Shown here: positions 1 through 8,148 of the stretch, piece after piece
How the letters are laid out: the number at the start of each line of letters is the position of its first letter
Numbering within the stretch: position 1 is the first letter of the stretch
Origin: Paenibacillus vietnamensis
Lineage (GTDB): Bacteria > Bacillota > Bacilli > Paenibacillales > Paenibacillaceae
Assembly: GCF_020169515.1 (NCBI RefSeq)
Contig: NZ_JAHMHW010000004.1
Location: 310,001 to 374,000 of the forward strand
Direction: 5' to 3'
Length of the DNA stretch: 64,000 bases
Notes under the pieces: model-generated
Seen by the model: only the letters and a program-made list of their open reading frames with translations
What the model was told of the DNA's origin: nothing
Databases searched by the model: none
Translations under genes and position numbers: made by a program

Positions 1-1230
1 GGCAACAATCTCATATTCTTGCTGAGCGTGCCTCGAAGCGGCACCTCGCTTTCAACGGTAATGCTTCAAAATCACAGCAAGGTGTTCGCCACTCAGGAAA
101 TGTGGTTCCTGATGAGCTTGCACGACTTACGGAAGAACTCCTACCGGCCTTACGGGGGAACGGCTATCATCAATCAGTTTTATAACGGAATTTTAACCGA
201 AGAACTATTCGACCAGTCATGCCGGGCTTTCGCGCTTCAGGTATACAACGGTTTGCTAAGCACAAGCGACGGCGCCCGGATGGTCGTGGATAAATCACCA
301 AGATATTACTACATGCTTGAATTTCTCGACCGGCTATTCCCTCACTCCAAGCGTATCTTCCTGATTCGTAATCCTTTTTCCATCATCGCTTCCTATAAGA
401 AGGTCAACCATCATATGAATGACCGCTTCGATCTCATCCAGGATCTGCGGTCTCCCAAATTCAATATCAAAACGGCGGATATAACGATCGGACTTATGCG
501 GTATATCAGCTACTTTTCGGGAGATTCGCCTTATGCCTGCCGGCTGCGGTACGAACAGCTTGTCTCGCAGCCCCAGGCGGAAATGATGCGCTTATGCGAG
601 TTTCTGGGCCTTGAATACGAGGCAGGGGTTGAGAAATACAGCGAGCATATGAATACGGCCAAAGCGGAGCTGTTCTACAGCATGGGGGTTGGCGATCCAT
701 TCCTGAGCAGGCATAACGAGCCTCACCGGGATTCGGTCCACAGCTGGAAGGAAACGCTGGACAAACAGGAAATCGAGCTGTACGGCCGTGCGCTCGGCGC
801 CCGGGTGTTTCATGAGCTCGGTTATTCGGAGGAATTGGCGGAGGCCGAGAAAATAACGGGAGTCCGGTTCGAAAGCGCGCCGGATTCGGAGCTGCTGGAG
901 CTTCGGACGAAGCAATTGGCCGAGCTGAGCGGAGTCGTCTGGACCCCCGGTTACCTTCTCCAGTCGTCCGCTGAACATATTGCGGCCGATGCCCCCTCTA
1001 TCCTTCCGGCGTCAAGCCGAACAGGACAGCCGAATGCGCTTCAGCTTCAAATTACGCTGCGGGCGGTAGAGAAGCGGCTGGAGAAAAGTTTGCTGGAAGA
1101 GCGGAGGGCTAAAGCCAGGCTCAAGGAGCTGAACGGGAAGCTGAAACGGATTAAATCGTTCATTCCGTTCGGTAAGTCCCTCTCCCGCTTTGCGTCCCGC
1201 TATCTGATTGCGGATGGGGTGAGAAAATGA
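1..1230 (+). CDS. Sulfotransferase (PAPS-dependent), 5'-truncated by window edge
   Basis: The reading frame is open from base 1, so the gene starts upstream; 409 residues are visible. Near the N-terminus is FLLSVPRSGTSL, the 5'-phosphosulfate-binding loop of PAPS sulfotransferases. Around residue 118 is RIFLIRNPFSIIASY, the 3'-phosphate-binding element. The last ~60 residues are a charged, probably coiled-coil tail unlike the catalytic fold. The family moves sulfate from PAPS to a hydroxyl or amine. The stop overlaps the next start (ATGA), so it is translationally coupled to the lasso cyclase, and an APS kinase lies later in the same operon. I infer that it sulfates the lasso peptide or a sugar on it; the acceptor is unproven. 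Confidence 0.85.
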   Translation, partial: GNNLIFLLSVPRSGTSLSTVMLQNHSKVFATQEMWFLMSLHDLRKNSYRPYGGTAIINQFYNGILTEELFDQSCRAFALQVYNGLLSTSDGARMVVDKSPRYYYMLEFLDRLFPHSKRIFLIRNPFSIIASYKKVNHHMNDRFDLIQDLRSPKFNIKTADITIGLMRYISYFSGDSPYACRLRYEQLVSQPQAEMMRLCEFLGLEYEAGVEKYSEHMNTAKAELFYSMGVGDPFLSRHNEPHRDSVHSWKETLDKQEIELYGRALGARVFHELGYSEELAEAEKITGVRFESAPDSELLELRTKQLAELSGVVWTPGYLLQSSAEHIAADAPSILPASSRTGQPNALQLQITLRAVEKRLEKSLLEERRAKARLKELNGKLKRIKSFIPFGKSLSRFASRYLIADGVRK

Positions 1231-3158
1231 GCGCAGTCGCCTGTATTTATACGCAGGACGGACCGGTGAATGAAGCTGAAGCCCTTGAGATGATGAACGG
1301 GCTGGCCTCCTACCGACACGATTATTCCCGCACCTGGATGGGCAAAGGCTTGTTCTTCGCCTGTATCGGGCAGTTTTTCACCCCCGAAGCGGAACATGAG
1401 CGGCTTCCCTTCCAGGACGGCGAGACAGGACTGGTCATTAACGCGGATGCGATTTTGGACAACCGGGACGACCTGATCGCCCGGCTGCAAGCCGGCGGGA
1501 AGCAAGACGTTCTCACAGATGCCGAGCTGATTCTGCTCGCCTACCGGAAATGGGGAGCTCGCGCTCCCGAATATATGATCGGCGATTTCACCTTCCTCAT
1601 CTGGGACTACAAGGAACGGCGCTTATTCGGCGCCAGAGACCGGATGGGCGGCAGATCTCTCTATTATCGCGAGGAGCCGGGGCATACCGCCTTCTGCACG
1701 ACGATCGCTCCTCTCCTCTCGTTTCAGCGGACGGATAAGCGACCAGACGAGCAGTGGCTCGCCGAATTTATGGCCATACCGGAAATGTACGAGTCGACGG
1801 ATATATTTTCTACCGTCTACCGGAACGTTCGCCAAATTCCGCCGGCCCACACGTTTACCTTGCAGGATGGCAGGCTGACCGTCATGCCGTACCGGGCCTG
1901 GGAGCCGGTGAAGGAGCTCCGTCTGCGGTCGGACGAAGAGTACGAGGAAGCGTTCCGCGAAGTGTTCCGCAAAGCGGTAGACTCAAAAATCCGCTGCCGG
2001 CAGCACGTCGGAGCAACGCTTAGCGGCGGTCTCGACTCCGGTTCGGTCGCCAGCTTCGCCGCCAAGGCGCTGAAGCAGAACGGCAAATCCCTGCATACGT
2101 TCAGCTATATACCGGAACGCGATTTCGTGGATTGGACCCCAAGGGGCACCGTAGCCAACGAAAGCCCGTATATTCAGTCCACTGTCAACTACGTGGGCAA
2201 TATTAACGGACATTATCTGGATTTTGCGGGCAAAAGCTCCTATGACGAAATCGACGACTGGTTGTCCATACTTGAAACGCCTTACAAATTTTTTGAAAAT
2301 TCATTCTGGTTAAAAGGTATCTATGAAACCGCTGAGCAGAAAAAGGTCGGCGCCCTGCTCATGGGATCCAGAGGCAACTTCAGCATCTCGTGGGGTCCTG
2401 CCGTTCCCTACTTCGCAACGCTGGTGCGCAAGCTGAAATGGCTTCAATGCTACAGGGAGGCACGTCAGTACAGCCGGAACAGAGGCATGGCGGGGAAATT
2501 GTTGATGACCAGAATCGCCAAGGAAGCCTTCCCCTTCCTTCAAGGCAGCTCGGCCCAGCCGGCCAATATGCCTATGCTTCTGATCAATCCGGAGTTCGCC
2601 AATCGGACGAATGTGTTCGCCACGCTGCGCGCGCAGCGCGTCGGATTACGCGATCCGTTGATCCGGCAGGCGTCGGAGCTGCGGCGGGATAAGCTTCAGA
2701 GCATGGCCCTCGGCAACAAGAACGGGGCATCCGCGACCAAGCTGTCTCTCCGGTATGGCGTGCTGGAGCGCGATCCGACCGCCGATCCGCGAGTGATTGA
2801 GTTTTGCTTGTCGCTCCCATTCGGACAGTACGTCAAGGACGGAATGGACCGAGCCCTCATCCGCAGGTCGACCTTAGGTTATTTGCCCGATAACATCAGG
2901 CTCAATCAGCGGATTCGGGGCATTCAGGCAGCCGACTGGGTTCATCGGATGACCGCATCCTGGCCGGCTTTCATCCGGGAGCTGAACGAGATCTGCGACG
3001 ACCCCGTCGCCGGCGAGTACTTGAACGTTCAGCATATCAAGGCCGCAATATCGGCGTACGGGGCCGCCCCGAAACCGGAATACGCCTTCCTTCCGGAGGT
3101 TAGAGTTCTCATGCGAGGCCTCATTATATACCGCTTTCTTAAAAAAGCATGCTCCTGA
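1227..3158 (+). CDS. Lasso peptide cyclase (asparagine synthetase homologue, C protein)
   Basis: This 643-residue protein has the class B asparagine synthetase layout: an N-terminal glutaminase-like domain and a C-terminal ATP-pyrophosphatase domain with the P-loop SGGLDSGS near residue 266. Residue 2 is Ser, not the Cys nucleophile of true glutamine amidotransferases, as expected of lasso cyclases. These adenylate an Asp or Glu side chain of the precursor and close the macrolactam on the new N-terminus. It overlaps the sulfotransferase by 4 bases, and the precursor gene starts 30 bases after its stop. The context with B1, B2, kinase and exporter makes a lasso role much more likely than asparagine synthesis. 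Confidence 0.93.
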   Translation: MSAVACIYTQDGPVNEAEALEMMNGLASYRHDYSRTWMGKGLFFACIGQFFTPEAEHERLPFQDGETGLVINADAILDNRDDLIARLQAGGKQDVLTDAELILLAYRKWGARAPEYMIGDFTFLIWDYKERRLFGARDRMGGRSLYYREEPGHTAFCTTIAPLLSFQRTDKRPDEQWLAEFMAIPEMYESTDIFSTVYRNVRQIPPAHTFTLQDGRLTVMPYRAWEPVKELRLRSDEEYEEAFREVFRKAVDSKIRCRQHVGATLSGGLDSGSVASFAAKALKQNGKSLHTFSYIPERDFVDWTPRGTVANESPYIQSTVNYVGNINGHYLDFAGKSSYDEIDDWLSILETPYKFFENSFWLKGIYETAEQKKVGALLMGSRGNFSISWGPAVPYFATLVRKLKWLQCYREARQYSRNRGMAGKLLMTRIAKEAFPFLQGSSAQPANMPMLLINPEFANRTNVFATLRAQRVGLRDPLIRQASELRRDKLQSMALGNKNGASATKLSLRYGVLERDPTADPRVIEFCLSLPFGQYVKDGMDRALIRRSTLGYLPDNIRLNQRIRGIQAADWVHRMTASWPAFIRELNEICDDPVAGEYLNVQHIKAAISAYGAAPKPEYAFLPEVRVLMRGLIIYRFLKKACS

Positions 3159-3187
3159 ACATGAACTCATGAAAGGAGGTGAAAGCA

Positions 3188-3307
3188 ATGAAAAAAGAAT
3201 GGCAAACACCAGCTTTGGAAGTATTGGAAGTTTCCTCCACAATGCAAGGCAAAGGCGTTACACTTGTTGACATCGTAACTGTTGAAGACCATGACCTTTA
3301 CAGCTAG
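3188..3307 (+). CDS. Lasso peptide precursor (A peptide), 39 aa
   Basis: This short ORF has an excellent Shine-Dalgarno (AAAGGAGGT, 3172-3180, 7 bases before ATG). The leader starts MKKEWQTPALEVL, matching the aromatic-xx-Pro-x-Leu pattern that B1 proteins recognise. It ends ...SSTM with Thr at -2, the usual lasso cleavage context. The predicted core is 20 residues beginning QGKGVTLVD, so Asp9 can close a ring with residue 1. The tail ends EDHDLYS, with a C-terminal Ser as in paeninodin, where that Ser is phosphorylated. If cleavage fell one residue later the ring would be Gly1-Asp8. Gln at position 1 would be unusual. Tyr19 in an acidic tail is a plausible sulfation site (inference). Confidence 0.88.
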   Translation: MKKEWQTPALEVLEVSSTMQGKGVTLVDIVTVEDHDLYS

Positions 3308-3344
3308 TACCGTACTTAGAGTAACAGAAAGTATTGCTTGACCC

Positions 3345-3390
3345 GGCCCTTATACAAGCAGCATCCGTATAAGGGCCATCTTTTCTATTA
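3345..3390 (+). terminator. Hairpin between precursor and kinase genes (attenuator-like)
   Basis: There is a perfect 11-bp inverted repeat, GGCCCTTATAC (3345-3355) and GTATAAGGGCC (3367-3377), with an 11-base loop, followed by ATCTTTTCTATT. It sits 37 bases after the precursor stop. It probably ends most transcripts or protects the 3' end, so that precursor is made in excess over the enzymes. The U-tract is interrupted, so partial read-through is plausible. Confidence 0.75.
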
Positions 3391-3403
3391 ATCTAGCAAG
3401 AGG

Positions 3404-4360
3404 GTGAGAGCCATTCTTCCAGCGCTTAAAGGCTACGAATACCGGGCATTCGGCTTCCCGATCTTCAGCGAAATGGCACTGCCTGAGCTGGAATCGGCTT
3501 CCGTGCCGGGAGACCGGGGAGAACCGGTGTATATCGGCTATGAGGACTTGTCCCCCCATTTGAAGGAACTGAACACCGGACGCTATACAGCGGCTGTTCG
3601 CGAAGCTTCCATTCTGATCAAAATTGAAGAAACCGCCCTGTTCCGCATCAGCGGCGGCGACCGGATCACTTTTTTTCCGTTTCCTGGAGCGGATATGAGC
3701 AAGATCAGGCTTTTTGTGCTTGGCACCTGCATGGCCGCCCTGCTCTACCAACGGCGAATTCTTCCTCTGCATGGCAGTGCGATCGCCGTCAACGGGCGGG
3801 CTTACGCCTTTGTAGGCAATTGCGGCGCAGGCAAATCCACCTTGGCCGCCGCCTTTCTCCAGCAAGGCTTCCACATGGTAAGCGATGACGTAATCGGCGT
3901 TCCCTCCGGGTTCACTTCCCCATCCGACGGCGGTCCGCCCTACGCCATTCCCTCTTATCCGCAGCAGAAGCTCTGGAGCGAAAGCATGTCGCATTTCGGC
4001 ATGGAGCAATCCGGTTACCGGCAGTTATTCCGGGAAGGGGCTAAATTCGCCATTCCGGTAGCCGCACGGTTTCAAACCGAGCCTCTGCCCCTGGCAGGCG
4101 TATTCGAATTATTTGCAGCTGACGGGACCGGCATCGAAATCCGGCCGTTCACAAAGCTGGAACGGATCGATGCGCTGACGAGGCATACCTACCGAAGCTT
4201 TTTGGCGCCGATGCTCGGCCTTGACCAGTGGCATTTCGACACGGTTACCGCACTTGCGGGCAAGGTTGCCGTGTACCGCATCCGCCGTCCGGCAGAAGGA
4301 TTTACCGCACACCAGCTTGCCGGGCAAATCCTACAACTCATAGGCAAAGGAGAATCGTGA
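3404..4360 (+). CDS. HPr-kinase-like lasso peptide kinase (PadeK/PsmK type)
   Basis: This 318-residue protein resembles the C-terminal half of HPr kinase. It has HGSA at 123-126, a Walker A loop GNCGAGKS at 138-145 and DDVIG at 161-165. Relatives in paeninodin and pseudomycoidin clusters phosphorylate the C-terminal Ser of the lasso precursor, and this precursor does end in Ser. The start is uncertain. GTG at 3404 has no well-spaced ribosome site. AGAGGGTGA there could instead serve an ATT codon at 3413. Two bases separate its stop from the B1 start, consistent with one operon. Confidence 0.88.
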   Translation: MRAILPALKGYEYRAFGFPIFSEMALPELESASVPGDRGEPVYIGYEDLSPHLKELNTGRYTAAVREASILIKIEETALFRISGGDRITFFPFPGADMSKIRLFVLGTCMAALLYQRRILPLHGSAIAVNGRAYAFVGNCGAGKSTLAAAFLQQGFHMVSDDVIGVPSGFTSPSDGGPPYAIPSYPQQKLWSESMSHFGMEQSGYRQLFREGAKFAIPVAARFQTEPLPLAGVFELFAADGTGIEIRPFTKLERIDALTRHTYRSFLAPMLGLDQWHFDTVTALAGKVAVYRIRRPAEGFTAHQLAGQILQLIGKGES

Positions 4361-4361
4361 T

Positions 4362-4649
4362 ATGACAAACCTAGCACCCGATCGGCCGTTTGTTCAGGTT
4401 CCCGGCAACATCGTAAGCGATATGGACGGGGAAAAAGTGATGCTTAACGTTTCCTCGGGCAAATATTTTAATCTCGGACAGGTCGGCGGCAGGATTTGGG
4501 AGCTATTGGTCGAGCCCGCATCGGTGTCTCAGCTCGTCGAAACGCTGACCGAGGAATACGATGTGATGCCGGAGCAGTGTGCCTACCAGGTTTCCTCGTA
4601 TATGAAGCTTCTGCTCAAGGAGCAGCTGATTCAGCCTCATGCGGACTGA
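4362..4649 (+). CDS. PqqD-like RiPP recognition protein (lasso B1)
   Basis: This is a stand-alone 95-residue PqqD-fold protein. It has the typical N-terminal beta segment (DGEKVMLNVSSGKYFNL) followed by helices (GGRIWELL, VSQLVETLTEEYDV, SSYMKLLLKEQLI). In lasso systems it is the RiPP recognition element that binds the precursor leader, at the aromatic-xx-Pro-x-Leu motif seen here, and delivers it to the B2 protease. An AAAGGAG site lies 9 bases before ATG. It sits directly before B2, the usual split B1/B2 arrangement of Firmicutes. Confidence 0.92.
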   Translation: MTNLAPDRPFVQVPGNIVSDMDGEKVMLNVSSGKYFNLGQVGGRIWELLVEPASVSQLVETLTEEYDVMPEQCAYQVSSYMKLLLKEQLIQPHAD

Positions 4650-4663
4650 CCATAGAGGCCGCT

Positions 4664-5230
4664 ATGAGGATATGGCTGAGAAGACTGAAAACATACCTGT
4701 CCTACCGCCCCCAAAGGCGGTACCTGTTAGCGGAGGCATACCTCATGCTCGGGTTCGCGCGAGTGCTGAAGGCCGTCCCGTTCGCGCGTGCGCTCCGGAT
4801 TTTGGGTGCTGAGCGCACGGAAACCTCTCATGCCCGTAACCGGGAAGACGAGCTGACACTGGCGCTTATCGGCAAGTCTTTAATTACGATGAGCCGTTAC
4901 ACGTGGTGGGACAGCCAATGTCTGGTTCTGGCGATGGCAGGCATGCAGATGCTGGCGCGTCGCGGCATCGAAAGCACCATGTATCTCGGTACGGCCAGAG
5001 ACAAGAAAACCGGCAAAATGGTGGCCCATGCCTGGCTCAGAAGCGGCGAAGCCTACGTCACCGGAGCGTATGAGCTGGAGCGTTATGTGGTCGTCGGTGT
5101 ATTCGGCAAGACGCTTCAAAACAGCAAGAAACGGAGGAGCGCAAATCATGGTACACGATATCGGGGAGGATCGTCTCCCGCTTCCGCCGGAGCTTCAGCT
5201 GCTGCTGGCCCTAATCGGAGAAGCCGATAA
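4664..5230 (+). CDS. Lasso leader peptidase B2 (transglutaminase-like), with unusual C-terminal tail
   Basis: The ATG at 4664 gives 188 residues. WWDSQC (Cys86) and MVAHAWL (His122) form the Cys-His part of the transglutaminase-like catalytic site that cuts the precursor leader once B1 has bound it. The recognisable domain ends around residue 150 (YVVVGVFGK). The last ~27 residues (Gly/Ser/Ala/Arg-rich) are read across the start of the next gene in another frame, giving an 83-base overlap. That tail may be real, or a recent lost stop. Stops do not appear at the expected place in the other two frames, so a simple frameshift does not explain it. Confidence 0.88.
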   Translation: MRIWLRRLKTYLSYRPQRRYLLAEAYLMLGFARVLKAVPFARALRILGAERTETSHARNREDELTLALIGKSLITMSRYTWWDSQCLVLAMAGMQMLARRGIESTMYLGTARDKKTGKMVAHAWLRSGEAYVTGAYELERYVVVGVFGKTLQNSKKRRSANHGTRYRGGSSPASAGASAAAGPNRRSR

Positions 5231-6320
5231 CCGCGACCCCCATCAGCTCGTGCCGCTCGGCATCGACTGGGAGGTATTTCTCGCCCTGGTCAAGCATCAC
5301 AGGGTTTATCCGCTCGTCCACGCGAAGCTGAAACGAATCGGATCCTATTGGCTGCCGGCGCATACGGCGGAGAAGATCGCGGCCGAATACGCCCGCAACA
5401 CCTTCAAAATGATGCATATGTCCCGGGAAATGGAGCGCTTATGCCAGGCTCTAAACGACCGGCACATCCCTTCTCTCGTCCTTAAGGGGCCTGTGCTCTC
5501 GGAGTATCTGTTCGGGGATTTGGCCCTGCGCACCTCCAAGGATCTGGACATTCTCGTTCCGGAGGCGGACGTGGAAAAAGCCGAAGCCGTCCTGCTCGGA
5601 CTCGGCTTCGAACTCCACGAGGATGTACCCCGAATCCTGAATAACTGGAAATGGAAATCCCATCATTTGTCCTACCTTCACCGCGGTACCGGCATTCAGA
5701 TCGAACTCCATTGGCGCATGAATCCGGACGCGATGTCAGAGCCTCCGTTCGAGGAGCTGTGGGCCAGACGGAGAACGAGCATGCTCACCGGCTGCCCCGT
5801 CTACTTCCCCGGCAACGAGGATCTGTTCTTTTATTTGGCCGTTCACGGCGCGAGGCACGGCTGGTTCCGGCTGCGGTGGCTGTGCGATATCGACCGCCTG
5901 GCTCACAAGCCGATCGATTGGAAAACCGTTGATTCCATCTTCAAGACCTACAAATCCAAGCCGCTCGGAGGACAAGCGCTGCTGTTAGCCCGCAAGCTGC
6001 TTGGGACGCCTATGGCATCCGGCATGGAATCGCTGTGCGCGCAAGCTTCAGCCAAGCGGACGGCCGTCAGCGCATTAGGGTTCATCAAAGCCATGGAGAA
6101 GCCGAACCCGAAGTCTCTTTCTTTTATTTTCTACCTGCTGTCGCTTATGAATGCCAGGCAAAAATGGGCCTATTTCAAAAACAGATTTTATCCGAGCTCG
6201 CATGACGCGGAAAGGCTGCCCTTGCCGGCCGGCCTGCATTTTCTGTATTTCCCGCTTCGCCCTCTTCTGTGGGTATGGCGGCATTTGAACCGGCAAGCAT
6301 CGCGGGAGGAGGCAAGTTAG
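5148..6320 (+). CDS. Nucleotidyltransferase-fold lasso tailoring protein (PsmN-like)
   Basis: ATG 5148 follows ACGGAGGAG with good spacing and gives 390 residues. The middle has KGP at 113-115, R128 and SKDLDIL at 130-136, the acidic pair of the uncharacterised nucleotidyltransferase family (NTP_transf_5 type). Such genes are regular neighbours of lasso kinases. In the pseudomycoidin system the homologue is reported to add hexose to the phosphorylated peptide. Here it may act on the phosphorylated C-terminus. It overlaps B2 by 83 bases and ends one base before the exporter start. Confidence 0.8.
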   Translation: MVHDIGEDRLPLPPELQLLLALIGEADNRDPHQLVPLGIDWEVFLALVKHHRVYPLVHAKLKRIGSYWLPAHTAEKIAAEYARNTFKMMHMSREMERLCQALNDRHIPSLVLKGPVLSEYLFGDLALRTSKDLDILVPEADVEKAEAVLLGLGFELHEDVPRILNNWKWKSHHLSYLHRGTGIQIELHWRMNPDAMSEPPFEELWARRRTSMLTGCPVYFPGNEDLFFYLAVHGARHGWFRLRWLCDIDRLAHKPIDWKTVDSIFKTYKSKPLGGQALLLARKLLGTPMASGMESLCAQASAKRTAVSALGFIKAMEKPNPKSLSFIFYLLSLMNARQKWAYFKNRFYPSSHDAERLPLPAGLHFLYFPLRPLLWVWRHLNRQASREEAS

Positions 6321-6321
6321 C

Positions 6322-8127
6322 ATGGCAATATTGCCTTTTGTGAAACGGCTGCATGTCTTTGCCGGCAAAAAGCTGTATTTGAACTTATTTTACATGATCG
6401 TTATTCCGTTCTTCGAAGGGCTCGGCATCTATCTCCTTATTCCGATGCTCGGCTTAATCGGACTGTTCGATATGGGCTCAGGAAGCTCATCGCCAGTCGA
6501 ATGGCTGACTTCCCGGCTCGGCCTGCCGGATGTATTTCTCAGCCTGCCTGCCGTACTGGGAGCATACATCGCAATCTTGACGGGGCAGGCTCTGCTGCAG
6601 CGCAGCCAATCGCTGCTTAACATTCGAATACAACAAGGATTTGTCCGCTATTTGCGCATCGAACTTTACCAGTCACTTCTGCAGGCCAAATGGTCCTATT
6701 TCTTGCGCAAGCGCAAATCCGATTTCAATCATATATTGACGGCCGAGCTGGCCCGGGTCAGTCAAGGGACGATCGTTTTTTTCCAGCTTGCCGCAGCGCT
6801 GCTGTTTACCGCCATCCAGATCGTAGTGGCCTTCACCCTTTCCGCGAAGCTGACGCTGCTCGTTCTCGGAAGCGGCGCCTTGCTCGCCCTATTCGCCCGT
6901 AAATTTATCCGTCGCGCCAAAAAGCTCGGGGATCAGACCTCGCGCCTGTCCCAGGATTATTATGCCGGCATAACGGATCAGCTCAGCGGCTTGAAGGATA
7001 TGAAGAGCAACCGGCTCGAGCGGACGCAGCTGGCGCGGTTCGAAGCGCTCTGCCGCCGGATGGAGGCCAATGTCGTCGGGTTCGTGACGCTGCAGTCGAT
7101 GACTCAGCTGTATTACCGGATAACGGCCGCTCTCCTTATCGCGTTGTTCGTTTATTTGTCCATCGGAGTGCTGGCCGTGCAGGCGGAGCAATTAATGCTG
7201 ATCGTCCTGATCTTCGCAAGGCTTTGGCCCCGCTTCTCCGGCATTCAAAGCAATCTGGAGCAAATCGGCTCCATGTTCCCTGCCTTCCGGGCGATTATGG
7301 AGGTACAGCGGGAATGCGACGAAGCAAAAGAGAGATTCCCGCTGACCGATACGGGCGGATCGGGCTTTCAGGTCAAGGAGCATATTCAATTCCGCGAGGT
7401 CGGCTTCAGCTACGGGGACGAAGGCGGACAGCAGGCGCTAAGCCAAATTAACCTGTTCATTCCCGCCAACCGGATGACGGCCGTCGTCGGCAAGTCCGGC
7501 GCAGGCAAAAGCACGCTCATCGACATGCTTCTAGGACTGATCGAGCCCGGACAAGGGGACATTCTCGTAGACGGAGCGGCCTTGACCGGAGAGAAAATGT
7601 CCGATTTCCGCCGTTCGGTCGGCTATGTATCCCAGGATCCGTTTCTCTTCCATGCGAGCATCCGGGAAAATTTGCAGCTCGTCGCCCCCGATGCGACCGA
7701 GGATCAAATGTGGGAAGCTCTCGCCTTCTCCGCATCCGATTCGTTTGTCAAAGCCCTCCCCGAAGGGCTAGATACAGTCATCGGCGATCGCGGCATCCGG
7801 CTGTCCGGCGGAGAAAGGCAGCGGATCGTCCTCGCGAGAGCCATCCTCCGCAAGCCGGCGGTGCTCGTACTGGACGAAGCGACGAGCGCCCTCGATACCG
7901 CGAATGAAAGGCTCATTCAATCCGCTCTGGAACGATTGAAGGGCACCATGACGGTCATCGTCATTGCGCACAGGCTGTCGACGATCCGGGGCGCCGATCA
8001 GGTTGTCGTTCTGGAGCGAGGGGAAATCGCGGAGCTGGGCAGCTTCGAGCAGCTATCCGGCAAGCCAAAGGGCCTGTTCGGCTCCCTGCTCCGCCAGCAG
8101 GCCGACTGGCATGCCGAAACCTCATAA
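6322..8127 (+). CDS. ABC exporter (fused permease-ATPase) for the lasso peptide
   Basis: This 601-residue half-transporter has several hydrophobic segments in the first ~320 residues. The ATPase carries Walker A GKSGAGKST (near 392), signature LSGGERQR, Walker B VLVLDEATSALD and H-loop IAHRLS. It belongs to the class usually called lasso D, which exports the mature peptide and often gives self-immunity. ATG 6322 has GGGAGGAGG 9 bases upstream. No peptidase C39 domain is present, which fits because B2 cuts the leader inside the cell. Confidence 0.92.
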   Translation: MAILPFVKRLHVFAGKKLYLNLFYMIVIPFFEGLGIYLLIPMLGLIGLFDMGSGSSSPVEWLTSRLGLPDVFLSLPAVLGAYIAILTGQALLQRSQSLLNIRIQQGFVRYLRIELYQSLLQAKWSYFLRKRKSDFNHILTAELARVSQGTIVFFQLAAALLFTAIQIVVAFTLSAKLTLLVLGSGALLALFARKFIRRAKKLGDQTSRLSQDYYAGITDQLSGLKDMKSNRLERTQLARFEALCRRMEANVVGFVTLQSMTQLYYRITAALLIALFVYLSIGVLAVQAEQLMLIVLIFARLWPRFSGIQSNLEQIGSMFPAFRAIMEVQRECDEAKERFPLTDTGGSGFQVKEHIQFREVGFSYGDEGGQQALSQINLFIPANRMTAVVGKSGAGKSTLIDMLLGLIEPGQGDILVDGAALTGEKMSDFRRSVGYVSQDPFLFHASIRENLQLVAPDATEDQMWEALAFSASDSFVKALPEGLDTVIGDRGIRLSGGERQRIVLARAILRKPAVLVLDEATSALDTANERLIQSALERLKGTMTVIVIAHRLSTIRGADQVVVLERGEIAELGSFEQLSGKPKGLFGSLLRQQADWHAETS

Positions 8128-8148
8128 CCAAAGGGAGGAACAATTCCG

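Noticed and set aside
1227..3158. Genuine asparagine synthetase
   Set aside because: Cys2 is missing and it sits in a lasso cluster.
4496..4663. Longer N-terminal form of the B2 protease
   Set aside because: The upstream part overlaps the B1 gene in another frame; the ATG at 4664, just after the B1 stop, fits the family.
5028..5147. Longer N-terminal form of the nucleotidyltransferase
   Set aside because: It would lie inside B2, while ATG 5148 has a good ribosome site.
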